This document shows, piece by piece, positions 50,081 to 58,862 of a stretch of 64,000 bases of DNA. The translations under genes were made by a program, and so were the position numbers. Position 1 is the first letter of the stretch. Each line of letters begins with the position of its first letter. This stretch comes from SMYC01 sp965197495. Lineage in GTDB: Bacteria; Acidobacteriota; Vicinamibacteria; Marinacidobacterales; SMYC01. The stretch lies in NCBI GenBank assembly GCA_965197495.1, contig OZ240210.1, positions 8,370,001 to 8,434,000 on the forward strand. Direction: 5' to 3'. A model generated the notes under the pieces. The model ran no database searches. It worked only from the letters and a program-made list of their open reading frames with translations, and was not told where the DNA came from.

Positions 50081-53000
50081 CAGATTTTGACCTTCTCAAG
50101 ATTGACGAGAAAACCTTTGTACTCCGGCGTTCCCGAGTTGGGGTCCAAGACGGACGGCGTCAGGTTATTCACGAGAGGACCTTTTATCCGGCCGAGATAG
50201 CCCCAATGGATCGGCAGCCCTACTTGGTAAATCGTGCGCCCAGAAGCTTTTAATGGGCGGATGCGTTTCGTCACCATCGCCGGACCCTCGGCCGCACCGC
50301 GTGCCGACGTCACCCGAACCCGGTCTCCATTGCGAATACCTTTTTCGTTCGCGAGCGGTTCGGGGATCTCGACGAAGAAGCTCGACTGCAAGAGCGAGTT
50401 GGTCTTGACGTGTTTGGTCCAATAATGAAAGTGCTCGGTCAGGCGATAGGTGAGTGCGACATAAGGGTAGTCCTCAGCGGTTCCGAGCCGATCAAGATCG
50501 CCTTCGAAGATCGTCGCCATCGGATTCGTCCCCACCGCCGGATGCATGGCGTTGTCGACGGGAGACTCCACTGGCTCGTAATGCTCGGGGAAAGGACCTT
50601 CGGCGAAATCCGGCGCAAAGAGCTTCGCGACCCCCTCGGGCAGCATGATGAACGAGCCCAGCGCATCGGGCGGCGCGTCGGCTTTGAAATCGGGAACGTC
50701 GCCGATATAGCGATTCCCTTGCCAGCGAATGGCCGCGCGCGTTTCATCCCAAGGTTTCCCGTTCGCATCCGCGGAGGCGCGGTTGTAGAGAACGCGCCGA
50801 TTGGCGGGCCAGCTCCACGACCAGCTCGCGTAGAGGCCGAGCCCGGTCGGATCGGCCTGACCGCGCCGCGCCATCTGGTTGCCGTCCTCGGTGAAAGAGC
50901 CCGCATAAAGCCAGTTGCCGCAAAGGGTCGAGCCGTCATCCCGAAGCGCGCCAAAGCCCGGGACTTGCCGGCCGCTCGCGAGCTCTTGGCCGTTGACTTC
51001 CTTCGCGACTTCCGCAAGATCGGGCGAGACGGCATTGCCGTAATCCCACGCGATGTCCATCAGCGGCTCGGGTGATGCGCCCCCTTCTTGCTCGTAGAGC
51101 TCCCGTATCTTCAGGAATAGGCGTGCGATGATCTCTTGGTCCGGCTTGGCGTCGCCCGGCGGCGGGAGCGCAGCACGCTTCCACTGAAGCCACCGGGACG
51201 AGTTGACGAATGTGCCGTCCTTCTCGGCGAAACACGCTGCCGGGAGCAAGAACACCTCGGTGTCGACTTCGGAAGCGTCCGGCGCGTCGCCGTAATATTC
51301 CTCCGCGAGCTTCTTCGCGTTCCAAAACGCCGCGGTCTCGGTCTCGAAGTTCTCGATGACGATCATCCACTTTAGTTTGCGGAGCGCTGCGAGCATCTTC
51401 GGCGAGTTGGGACCGTTCGCCACCGGATTCATCCCGAACGAGATCAACCCCTTGACCTCGCCCCGGTGCATGCGGTCGAAAAGGAAACCCCAGCCGAAGT
51501 TGTCGTTCTCGCCGATCTTGGGAAGATTTGCGTAAGCGAAATCGTTCGCAGGCGTCGCCTTGTCGCCGTAATAGGCCTTTAAGAGGCTCACGATAAATTT
51601 CGACGTGTTGCTCCAATAGTTGAGCGCGTCGGGGCGAAGCGGCCGCGGGGAATTGGCGTCGACGTAGTCTGAAAGGGTCTGCCAGTCGGCGCGAGGCACT
51701 TTGAGGTAGCCCGGGAGCATGTTCCACGCACCCATGTCGGTCGCGCCCTGGATGTTCGAATGGCCGCGCTGCGCGTTCACACCGCCGCCCGGCATCCCGA
51801 TATTGCCGAGAAGCAGCTGCAGCATCGCCGCCGCGTGGATGAGCTGCACCGAATGGCTGTGCTGCGTCCAGCCGAGCGCGTAGAGGATCGTCCCCGCGCG
51901 GCCCGCGCGGCCGGTTGAGCAAACGACCTCCGCGACGCGGTTGAACTCCTCCGCCGTGCAACCACAAATCTCGGCGACGCGCTCCCCGGTGTAGCGAGCA
52001 TAATGCTGCTTCAAGAGCTGAAAAACGGAGCGTGGGTGCTCGAGAGAGGCGTCGACGCGCGCATAGCCTTTGCTGTCGAGCTCATACTGCCAGCTCGACT
52101 TGTCGTATTTCTTCGACGCACCATCCCATCCCGTAAAGTAGCCGTTCTCGAAGCCGAAGCCTTCCTTCACGAGAAACGGTGCGTTCGTGTGCTCCTTGAC
52201 ATAGTCGCGGTGATAGAGGTCGTTACTGAGGGCGTAGTGGATGAGCCCAGCGAGAAAAGCGATATCGCTGCCCGAGCGCAGCGGTACGTAGACATCAGAG
52301 ACGGCCGCGGTGCGGGTGAACCGCGGATCGACACACACGATCTTCGCCTTCCGGCGCTTCTTCGCCTCCATGGCGAAGCGGAAACCGACCGGATGGTTCT
52401 CCGCCGGGTTGCCGCCCATAACGAGGACGACGTCCGTGTTGGCGACATCGGTCCAGCCATTCGTCATCGCGCCCCGTCCGAAGGTGGCGGCCAAACTGGC
52501 CACCGTGGGGCCGTGTCAGAGCCGGGCCTGGTTCTCGTAGGTGACGATACCCAGGCCGAAGCGGAATTTTCCGAGAAGGTAATTGATCTCGTTCGTGTCG
52601 GTGCAGCCGCCGATGAGTGCTGTGTTCTCGAGGCGATTCACGGTGCGCCCGTCGCCGTCCTCGGCTTCGAAGCCCGCGTCGCGGGTGTCTTTGATCCTGC
52701 GCGCCATCCGCTCGATGGCGTCATCCCACGAAATGGCCGTCCACTCCGTGGCGCCGGGCGCGCGATAAAGAGGCTTCGTCAAACGGCGGTCATTGACGAC
52801 ATATTGTTTGAGCGAAATCCCCTTGGAACAGAGCGTCCCCCGGTTGATGGGGCTGTCGGTGTCGCCTTCGATGTGGACGACGGTCGGCTTCACGTTGCTC
52901 GCGCGGTCGCCGAGGGTATGGATGACAACACCGCAGCCGACGGCGCAGTAAGGACAGACGCTCTGGGTCTGGGTCGTGCGGGCAATCTTGAGCTCTTTCG

Positions 53001-53094
53001 CGCGCGACGCCGCCTCGCTCAAGTCGAAGCCGAAAGCGGTCGTCGCGAGAGCGGTCGCGCTCGCTTGAAAGAATTGTCGCCGGGATAGATCCAC
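50080..53094 (-). CDS. fdnG: Selenocysteine-containing formate dehydrogenase alpha subunit
   Basis: 1004 residues from GTG 53094 (GGGAGG 7 bases upstream), counting UGA at 52518-52516 as selenocysteine 193. Order: Tat leader (DLSRRQFFQASATALATTAF), [4Fe-4S] ligands CPYCAVGCG and GTLCSKG, molybdopterin domains. Around the UGA the sequence reads ENQARL-Sec-HGPTVASLAATFGRG, equal to E. coli FdnG's ARVUHGPT context. Downstream AMTNGWTDVANTDVVLVMGG and NPAENHPVGFRFAMEAKKRR continue the family, ending in a MoCo-binding domain (SLLQSSFFVEIPEPLANEKG). Folded in the cytoplasm and exported by Tat; oxidises formate. An automatic caller would split it at the UGA. Confidence 0.93.
52478..52518 (-). promoter_or_regulatory. 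UGA codon and SECIS-like hairpin for selenocysteine insertion
   Basis: Eleven bases after the UGA the minus-strand RNA forms GGUGGCC-AGUUU-GGCCGCC (52504-52486): seven pairs with one G-U wobble and a five-base loop containing the GU that SelB recognises in bacterial SECIS elements. Position and size match the fdnG/fdhF elements of E. coli. Confidence 0.8.
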
Positions 53095-53113
53095 GGGTAC
53101 CCTCCCAGTGGAT

Positions 53114-53143
53114 TTGGTATCACGGCCGGTCGGTGGCTGTCAA
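53114..53143 (-). promoter_or_regulatory. Probable promoter of the formate dehydrogenase operon
   Basis: TTGACA (53143-53138), 18 bases, TACCAA (53119-53114), ending 19 bases before the GTG at 53094. The -35 box is perfect, the -10 weak. The same boxes are present upstream of the left remnant (about 38850-38880). Confidence 0.5.
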
Positions 53144-53158
53144 AGTGAGCACTCAAAC

Positions 53159-53263
53159 TCAGGAAGCCGGTTTCCAGCTGTTCCACATGATGCAGGACTC
53201 TTTCCAGGTACCGTCAGCCTGCCGTTGCCAAACCCCGATGAAGTTGCCCTGATTTTGTCTTTT
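53159..53263 (-). pseudogene. C-terminal scrap of an NTF2-like (DUF4440) protein
   Basis: QGNFIGVWQRQADGTWKESC and IMWNSWKPAS parallel the end of the intact NTF2-like gene upstream (GKFLTIVEKQSDGTWKIAYD, CFNYDAPAP). Only the last strands remain. Probably the tail of a former tandem paralogue. Confidence 0.55.
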
Positions 53264-53310
53264 TCTTTCAACCCAAAATCTGTTCGGTGCCGAGCGCTCA
53301 TCGCCGTCAC

Positions 53311-53718
53311 CTATGGAGCCGGGGCGTCGTAGTTGAAGCAATCGTAAGCGATCTTCCAGGTCCCGTCGCTTTGCTTCTCAACGATCGTCAAGAACTTGCC
53401 GGCGCGACGCGAGCGCTCCGCGCTGTCTTTCGAGCTCAACTCATGTGTGAACTCGCCACGAACGAAGCCCCAGTCGTCGGCGAGCCGAGCGTCTCGGGGA
53501 TGGACGGACATTTTGTGGTCGTAGAGGTCGAAAACCGGTTCCATGGCGGCTCGAATCTCTTCCCTGCTCGTGCGTTTCGGAGCGTCGGGCGCCATCTGAG
53601 TGCCCGCCTCGGTCCATAGCGAAATCCAGCGTTCAAAATCGCCCGAGGTCACGGCAGCCCCGTACTCTTTCAGAAGATCGGTACCAGCCGCGAATTTGGA
53701 ATCCAACTTAGTTTCCAT
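53311..53718 (-). CDS. NTF2-like / DUF4440 family small protein
   Basis: 135 residues from ATG 53718 with AAGGAGG 7 bases upstream. DLLKEYGAAVTSGDFERWIS, LWTEAGTQMAPDAPKRTSRE and the closing FLTIVEKQSDGTWKIAYDCF are typical of the SnoaL-like/DUF4440 cone fold used as small-molecule-binding or enzymatic domains (SgcJ/EcaC family). No signal peptide. Function cannot be assigned. Confidence 0.8.
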   Translation of the reverse strand: METKLDSKFAAGTDLLKEYGAAVTSGDFERWISLWTEAGTQMAPDAPKRTSREEIRAAMEPVFDLYDHKMSVHPRDARLADDWGFVRGEFTHELSSKDSAERSRRAGKFLTIVEKQSDGTWKIAYDCFNYDAPAP

Positions 53719-53842
53719 TGTGTCCTCCTTAAATAGACACGCACGCTACTAGGGGCGTGCCATCCCGTCAATAGCCGCGACGGCAAAGGCTCGTCTTTGA
53801 ACACCTTTGCGCGCAAACGAGCACACCATTAGACTGCGCGGC

Positions 53843-54900
53843 ATGAAGCCCAGCTCCCCTTCCGGCCGACGGCTCGAATCCTGAAAGGAGATCGCCGTTT
53901 ACCTGGATCGCGATACGAGCACGGTGCGGCGGTGGGAGAAGAAGGAAGGACTGCCCATCCACCGTCACGTGCACGACAAACAGGCGACAGTGTATGCCTA
54001 TCATTCCGAGCTCGACGCCTGGCTAGAAAGCCGTCGTCCGAGAGAGAGCTCGCATCACGCACCTTTGGAGTCCAACGGCAGCAGCGAATTTTGGCTTGCC
54101 GTCCTGCCTCTCGACAACCTCACGCGCGATCCGGCGCAGGAATATTTCGTCCACGGCATGCACGACGCGCTCCTCAAGGACCTATCGAAAATCGGCGCCT
54201 TGAAGGTGATATCGCGTCGGTCCGTGATGCGTTACAAGGGAGCTGAGCAATCGATTTCGCAGATCGCACGGGAGCTCGGTGTGAACGCCGTCATCGAGGG
54301 CTCCGTGCTGCGCGTGGCCGATCGGGTTCGCATCACCGTTCAGCTCATCGACGGCACATCGGATGAACACCTTTGGGCCGAGAGTTACGAACGCGATCTG
54401 CGGGACGTCCTTGCGCTACAAACCGAGCTTGCGCGTACCATCGCGTCCGAGATCCACGTGGCGTTGACGCCGGAAGATACGCAGAGACTCGCTTCAGCCC
54501 GCAAAGTGAACCTCGAAGCCTACGAGGCATATCTCAAGGGCCGTTTTCACTGGTACAAGCTCTCACCAGACCATCTCGACACCGCGCTCGAGTACTTTCA
54601 GCTCCCCCTGGAAAAAGACCGCCACTACGCGCTCGCGCACGTGGGAATCGCCGATATTTGGTTTTCCCGTGGTGAATTCGGCTTAACCCCCCCACCCGAG
54701 GCGTTTGCCCAAATGAAGGTCTCCGTGCTCGACGCGATGGCTCTGGAAGACACGCTCCCGGAAGCTCATGGAACTCTCGGCAACGTCCGATTCGTCCACG
54801 ATTGGGACATCGAAAGCGCGGAGAAGGCGTTCCAACGTGCGATCCAGCTCAACCCGAATTACGCGGACGGCCACTTCTTCTACTCGGACTTCTTGATCTC
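53843..54900 (+). pseudogene. TolB/FlgO-like TPR regulator, nonsense codon early and cut by ISL3
   Basis: From ATG 53843 the frame reads KPSSPSGRRLES, then TGA (53882-53884), then KEIAVYLDRDTSTVRRWEKK and EGLPIHRHVHDKQATVYAYH. In this acidobacterial family the motif is L-E-S-W-K-E-I-A-x-Y-L, so TGG (Trp) has become TGA. Later parts are sound: a FlgO/TolB N-like domain (AVLPLDNLTRDPAQEYFVHG, IEGSVLRVADRVRITVQLID) and the first TPR-like helices (AFQRAIQLNPNYADGHFFYS). The gene ends at 54900 where the ISL3 element starts; the rest of the TPR region is missing on the other side. Two independent lesions make it a pseudogene; GTG 53924 could only start a headless protein. Confidence 0.75.
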
Positions 54901-56618
54901 GGTTCTCCTGTCGTTTCTGGGGATCTGATTTGGGCGCGAGGGTATGGCCTATGGACGCTGCCGCGATTGTGGAAAACACCGGAAACTCCTGGAGAGAGAG
55001 GCGTTAGGGATGGGTTGTGAGCAGGTACAAACGTAGCAGCGGCGTTTTCCACAATCGCTTGGAAAACGCTTCGCGTTTCCCACAAGCGCCCACAGGCCCC
55101 TCCTGATATATACAAGAAGGATTCATTCATTTGGAATAAGGAAGGGGAGGCATCGATCAGTGGAGGCTATGGAAAACGCCCTTCCAGGCTTCGAAGAGAG
55201 CTCAGTCGTGAGCAAGGCCTTGAACGATCCGGACCGTGGGGGCGTTTCCCACAGCCTCGTTTCGCGCTGCGGGGCAGTGGCATTTGGTGAGGCCTGTGGG
55301 TTGAGAGGGTAAGCCATGTTTAGATGCGCATCGGCGAGAACGCTAGAATCCTTTTTCGGCAAGAAAAAGGAGCGTTCTCGCGATGCGCGTTACCACGTTA
55401 GTCAACAAGCTCATCGGATTGCAAGGCCTGTGGGTCCGAAATTTCCACTTCCAGGCGGACAAAGCCAGAGTGGTGGTGGATGTAGTACCACGGAGGAGGA
55501 AGCCTCTGTGCGGGGTTTGCGGTCGAAAGGTCCGCAAGAATAAAGATCGCTACAATCGTTACTGGCGGCACTTGGACCTGTTCGGTGTCCGGAGCTATCT
55601 TCGCTACTCGATCCGGCGAGTGGTTTGTCGGCGTTGTGGCGTGGTCAAAGAAAAGGTGCCTTGGGCCGACAAGGGGAGCCGCTTTACCAAGAGCTTCGAA
55701 CAAGAGGTAGCGTGGCTGGCACAGAGGACGGACGTCAGCGCCGTAGCGAACTATTTCCGAGTGACGTGGCGTTCGGTGCGACGGATCATCCAGCGGGTGG
55801 TTGCCGAGCAACGGGATGAGCGGCGCGAGCTCGATGGATTGCGGGTGATTGGGATGGACGAGATCAGCTACCGCAAACGCCATAAGTACTTAACAGTGGT
55901 AATAGACCATCTCAGCGGCCGGGTCGTCTGGGCGGGAAAGGAGCGCAAGGCCAAGACGCTGCTGCGGTTTTTCCGCAAGCTCGGACCACAAAGAGCCGCG
56001 GAGCTCGAAGCGGTCAGCATGGACATGTGGGAGCCGTACATAACTGTCGTCGGCAAAAAGGCTCCTCAGGCACGGGTGATCTTTGACCGCTTCCACATCG
56101 TCAAGCATCTGAACGAGGCCGTGGATAAGACCCGGCGCGAGCTGGTGCGCGAGCTCAAAGGGACTGCCCGGCGCAACCTCAAGAACACCAAGTTTCCCCT
56201 TCTCAAGGCCAAACACAACCGCAGCGCGAAAGACAAACGGGTGCTCCGCGAGCAGGTGCGAGCTAATCGTCGCCTCTACCGCGCCATGCTTCTGCGCGAC
56301 GACTTCATGGACCTCTACACCTACAAAACCGAGACATGGGCCAAGAAGTTTCTCCGAGGATGGCTGCGGCGCGCTATGAGCTCGAGGATAGAGCCCGTCA
56401 AACGCGCGGCGAAGATGATCCGCAGCCACTTCGATGGCGTCATCGCGTGGGTCACGTGGAGACTCAGCAACGGCCGACTCGAAGGAATGAACAACAAAAT
56501 CCGGCTGCTGAGCCACCGCAGCTTTGGACTCCACTCTGCCGAAGCTCTCATCAGTCTCGTCTACCTAAACTGTGGCGGTCTCACCCTCGAGAGGATCCAC
56601 TGAAATGGCAGGAGAGGC
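54901..56618. mobile_element. ISL3-family insertion sequence, copy C
   Basis: 1718 bp, the same length as copy A, in opposite orientation. Starts ggttctcctgtcgtttct and ends with tggcaggagaggc. The flanks (ttgatctc and attcttct) are not a target duplication, and the genes on the two sides are unrelated, so sequence was lost next to the element, for example by recombination with another copy. Contains the same alternating tggaaaacgc array (54960-55260) and one transposase gene. Confidence 0.9.
55383..56603 (+). CDS. ISL3-family transposase, copy C
   Basis: 406 residues, identical to copy A except for a few positions (for example VRNFHFQADK for VRGFHFQADK, VLREQVRANRRL for VLREQARANRRL). Zinc-finger pairs, HTH and DDE residues all present. 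ATG 55383 follows AAGGAGCGTTCTCGCG. Probably functional, and able to act on all ISL3 ends in this window. Confidence 0.93.
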   Translation: MRVTTLVNKLIGLQGLWVRNFHFQADKARVVVDVVPRRRKPLCGVCGRKVRKNKDRYNRYWRHLDLFGVRSYLRYSIRRVVCRRCGVVKEKVPWADKGSRFTKSFEQEVAWLAQRTDVSAVANYFRVTWRSVRRIIQRVVAEQRDERRELDGLRVIGMDEISYRKRHKYLTVVIDHLSGRVVWAGKERKAKTLLRFFRKLGPQRAAELEAVSMDMWEPYITVVGKKAPQARVIFDRFHIVKHLNEAVDKTRRELVRELKGTARRNLKNTKFPLLKAKHNRSAKDKRVLREQVRANRRLYRAMLLRDDFMDLYTYKTETWAKKFLRGWLRRAMSSRIEPVKRAAKMIRSHFDGVIAWVTWRLSNGRLEGMNNKIRLLSHRSFGLHSAEALISLVYLNCGGLTLERIH

Positions 56619-56882
56619 ATTCTTCTTAACAGTATTCGCGTCGTCAGAAATCTTCCTCAGCGTTGGCGTGATCGAAGCGGCGAGTCCCTTGCCGATCTTC
56701 TCAGGCGTCAGGCTCGCGGGCGCATAGGCGTCGAGGCCGAGATCCTTCTTTCGCGGGCGGGCGATGAGTTCGGGCCAGCGCTTCTTGCCGAGTACTACCG
56801 CTAGCCCCTGAAAACGCATCCCCTCTTCTTGAGAGGTGAGCTCATTGAGGGCCTTCTCGATGTCGGTTCTCAGAATAACCAT
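56619..56882 (-). pseudogene. N-terminal fragment of a nuclease-like hypothetical protein
   Basis: 88 codons from ATG 56882: VILRTDIEKALNELTSQEEG, MRFQGLAVVLGKKRWPELIA, RPRKKDLGLDAYAPASLTPE, KIGKGLAASITPTLRKISDD. The G-L-D-A block after a W-P-E-L-I-A helix resembles the front of Mrr-like/PD-(D/E)xK restriction-type proteins, but I cannot name the family. The frame runs into the ISL3 end at 56618. A likely defence gene beheaded by the insertion. Confidence 0.45.
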
Positions 56883-57007
56883 TCGAATCCTGCGCTACCA
56901 GTCGGAGGAATCCGGTGCAATATGCCACGGCTGGCTCGACCGTTCCGACTGCCTCGGTGACCACCAAGACCTGGATGACGCCTTCGCGAAACTGCTGTTC
57001 GGGTGCT

Positions 57008-57908
57008 CCCCGTCCTGTGCCAAAACTTGATCCACTGGCAACGTTACAAATCGGCATCTGAGCGACGCCACTTCCGGGACATCGCCTCGGTGTCAGTGAG
57101 GTTTCTTGCCACCTGCTTCATCCACTCCCCGTTGGGGTCCGACGTTATCCCACCGATGCACACGCAGCGAGTGGCGATATCGATGACAAACAGGACATGG
57201 TAGCGGACGAGCCCGAACGGGTTCACAACCTCGACGGTGAACAGGTCTGTCGCAGCGATGGCGCCCCAATGAGCCTTGATGAAGGTGCTCCACGACATGC
57301 TCCTGCCCCGCTCCGGCGCAGGAGCGATACCGTGCTCGGCGAGGATCCTCTTAATGGTGTTGCGTCCGAGTTCATGTCCGAGGTTCTTGAGTGCGCCTCG
57401 CAGGCGCGTATATCCCCACGTCGGGTTCTCCCGCGCCACGCGCACAATGAGCTCACGGATGTCCTTCGCCGTCGGAGGTCGGCCTGGACTCCGGTTCTTG
57501 CTGCCATCGTACTTGGCTGCGATGAGGTGGCGGTACCAGCGCAGAAGCGTAGCGGGTGTGGCAACGGACGCAATCTGGGCCAGCGCCTCGCGGCCCAAAG
57601 CCTGGGCCTTGACCGCGAGCCTGCGCCGCTCGTCGTCCGAGAGACTGAGACGCTTGCCCCGAAGCCCGGCTCGGAGCACACGGTTCTCCTCTTGCTGGTA
57701 GTCGATCACATCCTGCTGCTGGCGGTTGACCCAGCCACCTAGAACGAGCAGTAGGAATTGCACGTGGTACGTCATCATGGAGCTGAAGATAACACCCTCG
57801 GGCCAGACGATTGTAAAGCCTACGGCCCTTGGCCCGGCGCAAACACAGACACTAAGATGCTGATTTATGGCCTATTTCAAAAGGGCCGAGTTTTGGCACA
57901 GGACGGGG
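57008..57908. repeat. Perfect 20-bp inverted repeat around a transposase relic
   Basis: Bases 57008-57027 are the exact reverse complement of 57889-57908. Neither arm is at a known IS end, and the right arm lies within the reading frame of the propeller fragment. The repeat encloses the truncated transposase. Confidence 0.75.
57044..57778 (-). pseudogene. Integrase-core transposase, C-terminally truncated
   Basis: 244 codons homologous to the first two thirds of the 15696-16784 transposase: GWVNRQQQDVIDYQQEENRV, LSDDERRRLAVKAQALGREA, NPTWGYTRLRGALKNLGHEL, AATDLFTVEVVNPFGLVRYH with the first catalytic Asp. The second and third acidic residues are missing; the frame ends in unrelated codons (KWRRSDADL). 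Inactive. Confidence 0.8.
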
Positions 57909-58090
57909 TTCCCGAGCCGGGATTGCCGGAGTTTCTGTTCGAAACACCCCTCATCGGAGGAAGCAACACGCGCTACCACTATGACGTCAGCGCAGACGGC
58001 GAGCGCTTCGTCGCGATCGTTCCCATCGAGGATGCCGCGACCACTCCGATTCATGTCGTCCTCGATTGGATGAGCGACGACAAGCCCTAG
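57845..58090 (+). pseudogene. C-terminal TolB-like propeller fragment
   Basis: PEFLFETPLIGGSNTRYHYD, VSADGERFVAIVPIEDAATT, PIHVVLDWMSDDKP: the last blade and the L-D-W end typical of kinase-linked or CadC-linked propellers, as at 13487 and 15053. No start and no preceding blades. A relic cut by the transposase on its left. Confidence 0.6.
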
Positions 58091-58104
58091 CTGTGCGGCT
58101 GACC

Positions 58105-58737
58105 TCAGTACCCGTCGTCATCTTCTTCCGGGAGCATTTCCTGAGACAACAACTCTTTCCACGTGCTCAGAATTGCGTTCTCGACGCCAACGCCTACGAG
58201 GCTGTCGGTAACCGGGCCAGGGTCAGATTTCAGCTCGGGAAAAGCGAGCAGTAGCATCGCGATGTCGCGCCAGTCGGTACCAGATTTCGGTTTTCCGCGC
58301 CGCTGATGAAACGCAATGACTTTCGACGCGACGAGCGCGTCCGGCGTCATGACCAAGATTTTGGATATTCGTCGAGCGTTCAGGAGCTCCTCGACCAAAC
58401 GAATATCGACGAAATCGCGATTCTTCGACTCACGGACCTGATAGAGGCGAAATGACAGTCCGTCTTTGATCGTCCGGATGCGTATCGATATTCGGAAGAG
58501 CGCATGAAGATGACCGCGCAGTTCCGCGGCTAGCGCGGATGCGCGATCCGAGAGGATGTCTACATCCTGAGTCATACGAGGCTCGTCGACATAGGCGTTC
58601 ACGGCTTGCGCACCATAGACGACAGCATCGTCACGGCCCTGAAGAAATTCCAATACAGCGTTCTGTATGCCGGAAAGAGGCAGTTTCTCTTTCACGGCGA
58701 ACTCCCTGAACGTAAGTGTTCCTTCTCCAAGTACCAT
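58105..58737 (-). CDS. Nucleotidyltransferase-like protein of the AbiEii group
   Basis: 210 residues. VVYGAQAVNAYVDEPRMTQD and VDILSDRASALAAELRGHLH form the nucleotidyltransferase core (G-A/G-x-A-x-x-x-Y, R-x-T-x-D-V-D); FVDIRLVEELLNARRISKIL and VMTPDALVASKVIAFHQRRG, then TDWRDIAMLLLAFPELK, match the D-x-x-L-x-x-x-K and R-D-x-x-D C-terminal blocks of AbiEii-type toxins and related orphan enzymes. Such toxins transfer GMP/CMP to RNA. No AbiEi-like antitoxin is next to it, so it may be a solitary relative. Complete. Confidence 0.65.
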   Translation of the reverse strand: MVLGEGTLTFREFAVKEKLPLSGIQNAVLEFLQGRDDAVVYGAQAVNAYVDEPRMTQDVDILSDRASALAAELRGHLHALFRISIRIRTIKDGLSFRLYQVRESKNRDFVDIRLVEELLNARRISKILVMTPDALVASKVIAFHQRRGKPKSGTDWRDIAMLLLAFPELKSDPGPVTDSLVGVGVENAILSTWKELLSQEMLPEEDDDGY

Positions 58738-58862
58738 CTCATACCTTCAGCGATCGTCGCACTTCGAGGTTAATCCACGCCACGCTCAACCGCAAAGCCT
58801 ATCTCTGAGAAATACGTCACCGCAGCCCAGCCTGCCGGTGGCTCTCCAAGTGAGCAGCGATT

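Noticed and set aside
52503..52516. Split of the formate dehydrogenase alpha subunit into two genes
   Set aside because: The TGA lies in the conserved Sec context with a hairpin behind it; a Sec codon explains it better than two genes.
52003..53088. 361-codon plus-strand frame opposite the formate dehydrogenase alpha subunit
   Set aside because: Shadow frame crossing the selenocysteine region; the minus strand matches FdnG throughout.
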